DNA of 7,621 nt. It comes from Neisseriales bacterium. GTDB taxonomy: Bacteria; Pseudomonadota; Gammaproteobacteria; Burkholderiales; UBA11063. Below the pieces are notes generated by a model. It worked only from the letters and a program-made list of their open reading frames with translations. It was not told the origin of the DNA and ran no database searches. The DNA is taken from the NCBI GenBank assembly GCA_008017145.1, contig SSGY01000202.1:1-7621 (forward strand), in the 5' to 3' direction. Every line of letters starts with the position of its first letter. Within the stretch, counting starts at the first letter, position 1. The position numbers and the translations under genes were made by a program. Below are positions 4,804 through 7,621 of the stretch, one piece after another.

Positions 4804-6357
4804 TTAAGTTTTTAGTTTACGTAGTGCATCAGGAATCTTAGCACTAACTAAATCTTGAATATTGTCATCACCAGCTTGTTTTACTTTAGCCTTCATCGCA
4901 GCTTGATATTGTTCAAGTGCTAATTGGTAATTTCCTAATGTATAAAATTCATTTCCCAAGCCATAGTGATAACGTAATGGATTATCTAATTTAGTATCAG
5001 AATATAAAATCGCGTACTGATCCCACACATCGGGATCACTTGCATTGCTCTGTGCCAAATCATTCAGCCGCAATGCTGCTTTAGAATAACCGCTACTAGC
5101 CATTAAAAATTCAAGCTGCCCCATCCATAACCCCTTATGATTAGGATAGCTTTCGACGGCTTGATCATAGAGTTTATCCGCCAACTTATTCTCGCGGTTA
5201 GCAATTAGTAACTTAGCTCTGAGTCCTAAAACAATCGGGTGATTCATATATTGAGGATTATTAATTTTATTAAGTGTGGTAATGCTAGCTTTAAGCTGTT
5301 TAGTTAAGAAATAGCTAAGTGATAGACCATACTGTTGTGCCTCCAAACTTACATAGCGCTTAGAAGCAATTGAATTAAGATAAAATTTAGTAGCATCTTC
5401 ACTACTAATTTGCCGAATACGACATTTTTCACGGACTAGTAAAAAATCAATACTATCTTGACGCATTTTGACAGGCATTTGATTGGCACGAGACTCAGCT
5501 TCACTCAAACGTTCAACGGTCACTGGATGAGTTTGTAAAAAAGCTAAAGCGTCATTCGTATTAAATTTATAAGCATCTTGCATGCGCTGAAAAAACTCCG
5601 GCATCGCGTGCGCATCAAATCCTGCCTGATACATTAGCTGTTGACCAACCCGATCCGCCTCCCGTTCATAATCACGTGAAAAAGATAGCATATTTTGTTG
5701 CGCCAATCCCTGCCCACCCTGAATGGCAGCCATAGCAGCACTTGGACTAACTGTAGCTAGAAGCGCCCCAGCCAGCAACCCTGCAACACTGGTCCATTGT
5801 GCCCGATTTTGTACACTAATATTACGGAAAATATGATGTTGTACTACATGTCCAATCTCGTGAGAGAGCACAGATGATAACTCAGCTTCGGAAAGCGTAG
5901 TATAAATCAGACCATTATAAGCACAAATATAACCGCCTGGTAATGCAAAAGCATTAATCTCACGATCTTTAATCAAGTAAAAATTGAATTGATCGCCAGC
6001 CATAGGCGAAAAACTTACCAACTGACTACCTAAAGTATTTAGATAATCTAAACAATCATAATCATCAACCATGCTACCTTGAGCGTAGATATTGAGAATA
6101 ACTTGCTTACCCAACAAATCCGCTTGATACGGCGAGAGATTGGAGCGATCATTATCGCCTAAATCTGGTAGCCCGTTGATTCCAGTAGCATAAGCAAAAT
6201 GATTACAAGTGCCAAGAGCTACACCAAATGCCGTCGCACTTACCACCTGTTTCAAAAAACCACGTCTGGCAATATCCAGCACTAAATCGCGCTGAATCTG
6301 CGGAGATTCTTTACGCGATTGATAAAGCTGATCAAGGATAGAGCCAAGAATTTTCAT
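4804..6357 (-). CDS. bepA: BepA-like periplasmic M48 zinc metalloprotease with TPR domain, likely Tat-exported
   Basis: BepA is a periplasmic protease and chaperone that helps assembly of outer-membrane proteins such as LptD at the BAM complex and degrades stalled ones. The 517-residue protein (E. coli BepA 487) has the M48 zinc site HEIGH at 166-170 and EREAD at 231-235, giving the HExxH + ExxxD pattern. His277 in THPVTVERL matches the family's regulatory His near the active site. NAFALPGGYI at 135-144 precedes the active-site helix. The region from about 300 to the end is helical and TPR-like. The N-terminus carries RRGFLK at 31-36, then a hydrophobic stretch (38-50) and a likely cleavage site AYA/TG after 57, which looks like a twin-arginine signal. 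Cys51 is not in a good lipobox. The start is 14 nt after the bamC stop with a weak ribosome site, suggesting coupling. Confidence 0.9.
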   Translation of the reverse strand: MKILGSILDQLYQSRKESPQIQRDLVLDIARRGFLKQVVSATAFGVALGTCNHFAYATGINGLPDLGDNDRSNLSPYQADLLGKQVILNIYAQGSMVDDYDCLDYLNTLGSQLVSFSPMAGDQFNFYLIKDREINAFALPGGYICAYNGLIYTTLSEAELSSVLSHEIGHVVQHHIFRNISVQNRAQWTSVAGLLAGALLATVSPSAAMAAIQGGQGLAQQNMLSFSRDYEREADRVGQQLMYQAGFDAHAMPEFFQRMQDAYKFNTNDALAFLQTHPVTVERLSEAESRANQMPVKMRQDSIDFLLVREKCRIRQISSEDATKFYLNSIASKRYVSLEAQQYGLSLSYFLTKQLKASITTLNKINNPQYMNHPIVLGLRAKLLIANRENKLADKLYDQAVESYPNHKGLWMGQLEFLMASSGYSKAALRLNDLAQSNASDPDVWDQYAILYSDTKLDNPLRYHYGLGNEFYTLGNYQLALEQYQAAMKAKVKQAGDDNIQDLVSAKIPDALRKLKT

Positions 6358-6371
6358 TTTGCCGCTTTTAT

Positions 6372-7499
6372 TTACTGTAATTGCTGAGCTAGTCCAGTCA
6401 GATATTTTTTCTGATTAGCAGTAAAGTCTTTATCTGGAGTGCTACCATCAAACTGAGTCAGACTAATTAACGTCTGATTACCCTGAGCTGTTAATTTAAC
6501 TGTATACATCGGTTTTGGTGCAGCTTTAGCATTGGCAGATTCGCTACTAAACCAACGTTGAATGAAGCTAGGATCTGGATTATCCAGTTGCGCCTGTAAT
6601 GGATAAACATAGTAATCACCAGTAGTGCGATTTTTGTCTACAATACCTAGACCAACACGATCTAGAGCAATCGCAGTACGCCACCATGCCCGATCAAACT
6701 GATCATTTACAACCACCTGATTATTTACTAGAGCTGCTGTTTTTGGTGCTGATTCTGCAGTTGCCACGATTTTCTTAACTTGCTCTTCTGGCATACCTGC
6801 AAAAGCCATATACTGCGTCAAAAACTCCAATTCTAATTGTGGATTTGACGGACGAGGTATCCATTTAGTTCTTTGTTGATCAGAAGAAGCTAAAGTTGAA
6901 GTATCTGCTATCCCAGGGGAACGACAGCCCTCGTATTCTTCATCCATTTGATAATTAGTATCCATAATGACTACATCTTTGCCGTTCTGCCATAAGGTAA
7001 TACGGTACATATACATTGAATTTAATGAATACATGCTACCCCAGCCAACCCAGTCAAAGAAACCACGAATACTTGTTCCCTGTGGGACTTTATTATTACG
7101 TGCTGCCCAATCGGTCTGAATCACTCCAATCGACTGATTTTGATATTTGATTGTCAAACCAATCTGATTAACAAATGCAGTAACCATTGGCCAAACCGTA
7201 TTCACATCCTTGCTTTCAATAACTAACCAGCGTTGTGAACCACCATAGACAATTTGCATTCCTTTGGTATTAGCCAACTGATAACCATTTTGTGCCTGTT
7301 GTGTTGCTGTTGGCACCATTTTATAGTTAGTTACTAAATCAGGTGAAGTTAAGCCCGGCGGAGTTACCAAAGTATCAGTATTACGTGGCGCGGTAGACGT
7401 AAACGCGGCTTGCGAATCTACTGTACCGCAGGCACTTACACCAAGTAATGTTGCTAATATTAAAGCGAGCTCTTTTTTATTTACCATCTTGAATTGCAT
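6372..7499 (-). CDS. bamC: Outer-membrane assembly lipoprotein BamC (NlpB)
   Basis: BamC is an accessory lipoprotein of the BAM complex that inserts beta-barrel proteins into the outer membrane. The 375-residue precursor (E. coli 344) has a Lys-containing n-region, a hydrophobic core ELALILATLLG, and the lipobox VSAC, so Cys24 should be lipidated after signal peptidase II cleavage. Residues 25 to about 75 are a low-complexity linker with LVTPPGLTSPD, like the unstructured BamD-binding segment of the family. Two helix-grip domains follow, the first around WLVIESKDVNTVWPMVTAFV to about 240, the second from about FDRAWWRTAIALDRVGLGI (near 269) to the end. The start at 7499 has AGG 7 nt upstream, overlapping the dapA stop; Met5 is a less likely start. 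Placement directly after dapA is the same as in E. coli and many proteobacteria, which supports the call. Confidence 0.92.
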   Translation of the reverse strand: MQFKMVNKKELALILATLLGVSACGTVDSQAAFTSTAPRNTDTLVTPPGLTSPDLVTNYKMVPTATQQAQNGYQLANTKGMQIVYGGSQRWLVIESKDVNTVWPMVTAFVNQIGLTIKYQNQSIGVIQTDWAARNNKVPQGTSIRGFFDWVGWGSMYSLNSMYMYRITLWQNGKDVVIMDTNYQMDEEYEGCRSPGIADTSTLASSDQQRTKWIPRPSNPQLELEFLTQYMAFAGMPEEQVKKIVATAESAPKTAALVNNQVVVNDQFDRAWWRTAIALDRVGLGIVDKNRTTGDYYVYPLQAQLDNPDPSFIQRWFSSESANAKAAPKPMYTVKLTAQGNQTLISLTQFDGSTPDKDFTANQKKYLTGLAQQLQ

Positions 7500-7507
7500 A
7501 AATCAAC

Positions 7508-7621
7508 CTATTTAATTTGTTCTAAAATATCTCTAAACCTATTATGATAGCCGCTACTTAATTCAGTCAATGGCAAGCGCAGCATTCCATGAGCAATTTG
7601 CTGCTCTTGGCATAATGCCCA
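7508..7621 (-). CDS. dapA: 4-hydroxy-tetrahydrodipicolinate synthase, C-terminal end (cut by window edge)
   Basis: Only the last 37 codons are present, ending in TAG at 7510-7508. The visible end contains GMLRLPLTELSSGYHNRF, matching the RLPL-T-LS-xYH ending typical of DapA, and a short final helix. DapA condenses pyruvate with aspartate semialdehyde in the lysine and diaminopimelate pathway. The call rests on this short tail and on the conserved dapA-bamC order. The gap to bamC is 8 nt, so the two are probably co-transcribed. The catalytic lysine and tyrosine lie outside the window. Confidence 0.85.
   Translation of the reverse strand, partial: WALCQEQQIAHGMLRLPLTELSSGYHNRFRDILEQIK

Noticed and set aside
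6190..6220. Lipoprotein signal in the BepA homologue (Cys51)
   Set aside because: The residues before Cys51 are L-G-T, with Thr at -1, which is a poor lipobox; an AYA signal peptidase I site follows shortly after.

Overview
The window is a stretch of a low-GC Gram-negative genome, most likely a beta- or gammaproteobacterium. The evidence is a BamC lipoprotein, a BepA-type periplasmic protease, a proteobacterial GluRS with E. coli-like zinc ligands, CCA-encoding tRNA genes and Shine-Dalgarno sites in front of most genes. No genus can be named from the sequence. Every supported gene lies on the minus strand, so transcription runs from high to low coordinates.

In transcriptional order: (1) The end of dapA (7508-7621), bamC (6372-7499) and a BepA-like M48 metalloprotease with TPR tail (4804-6357) are packed with gaps of 8 and 14 nt and look like one operon. 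Two of its products act in outer-membrane protein assembly and quality control. (2) After an 81-nt gap holding an imperfect inverted repeat comes a long-chain acyl-CoA synthetase-like AMP-binding enzyme (3163-4722). (3) gltX (1680-3047) follows after 115 nt. (4) A three-gene tRNA cluster, Met(CAU)-Thr(UGU)-Phe(GAA), at 1333-1594 has a strong sigma70-type promoter whose -10 lies inside a perfect 10-bp-arm palindrome. (5) A pyrimidine operon then starts with its own promoter: pyrE (448-1035), followed after 1 nt by carA, which is cut off by the window start.

The most interesting region is the 170-nt pyrE leader. It contains an extended -10 promoter whose initially transcribed bases are AAA followed by seven T. 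Next come an SD and a 30-codon leader ORF, a small hairpin inside that ORF followed by a U-rich stretch, and a perfect 11-bp intrinsic terminator. The first stem base of the terminator is the last base of the leader ORF's stop codon. This is the architecture of UTP-sensed transcription-translation coupling attenuation known from enterobacterial pyrBI and pyrE, together with a possible reiterative-initiation control. Here it would control a pyrE-carA operon whose OPRT resembles the eukaryotic UMP-synthase domain rather than E. coli PyrE.
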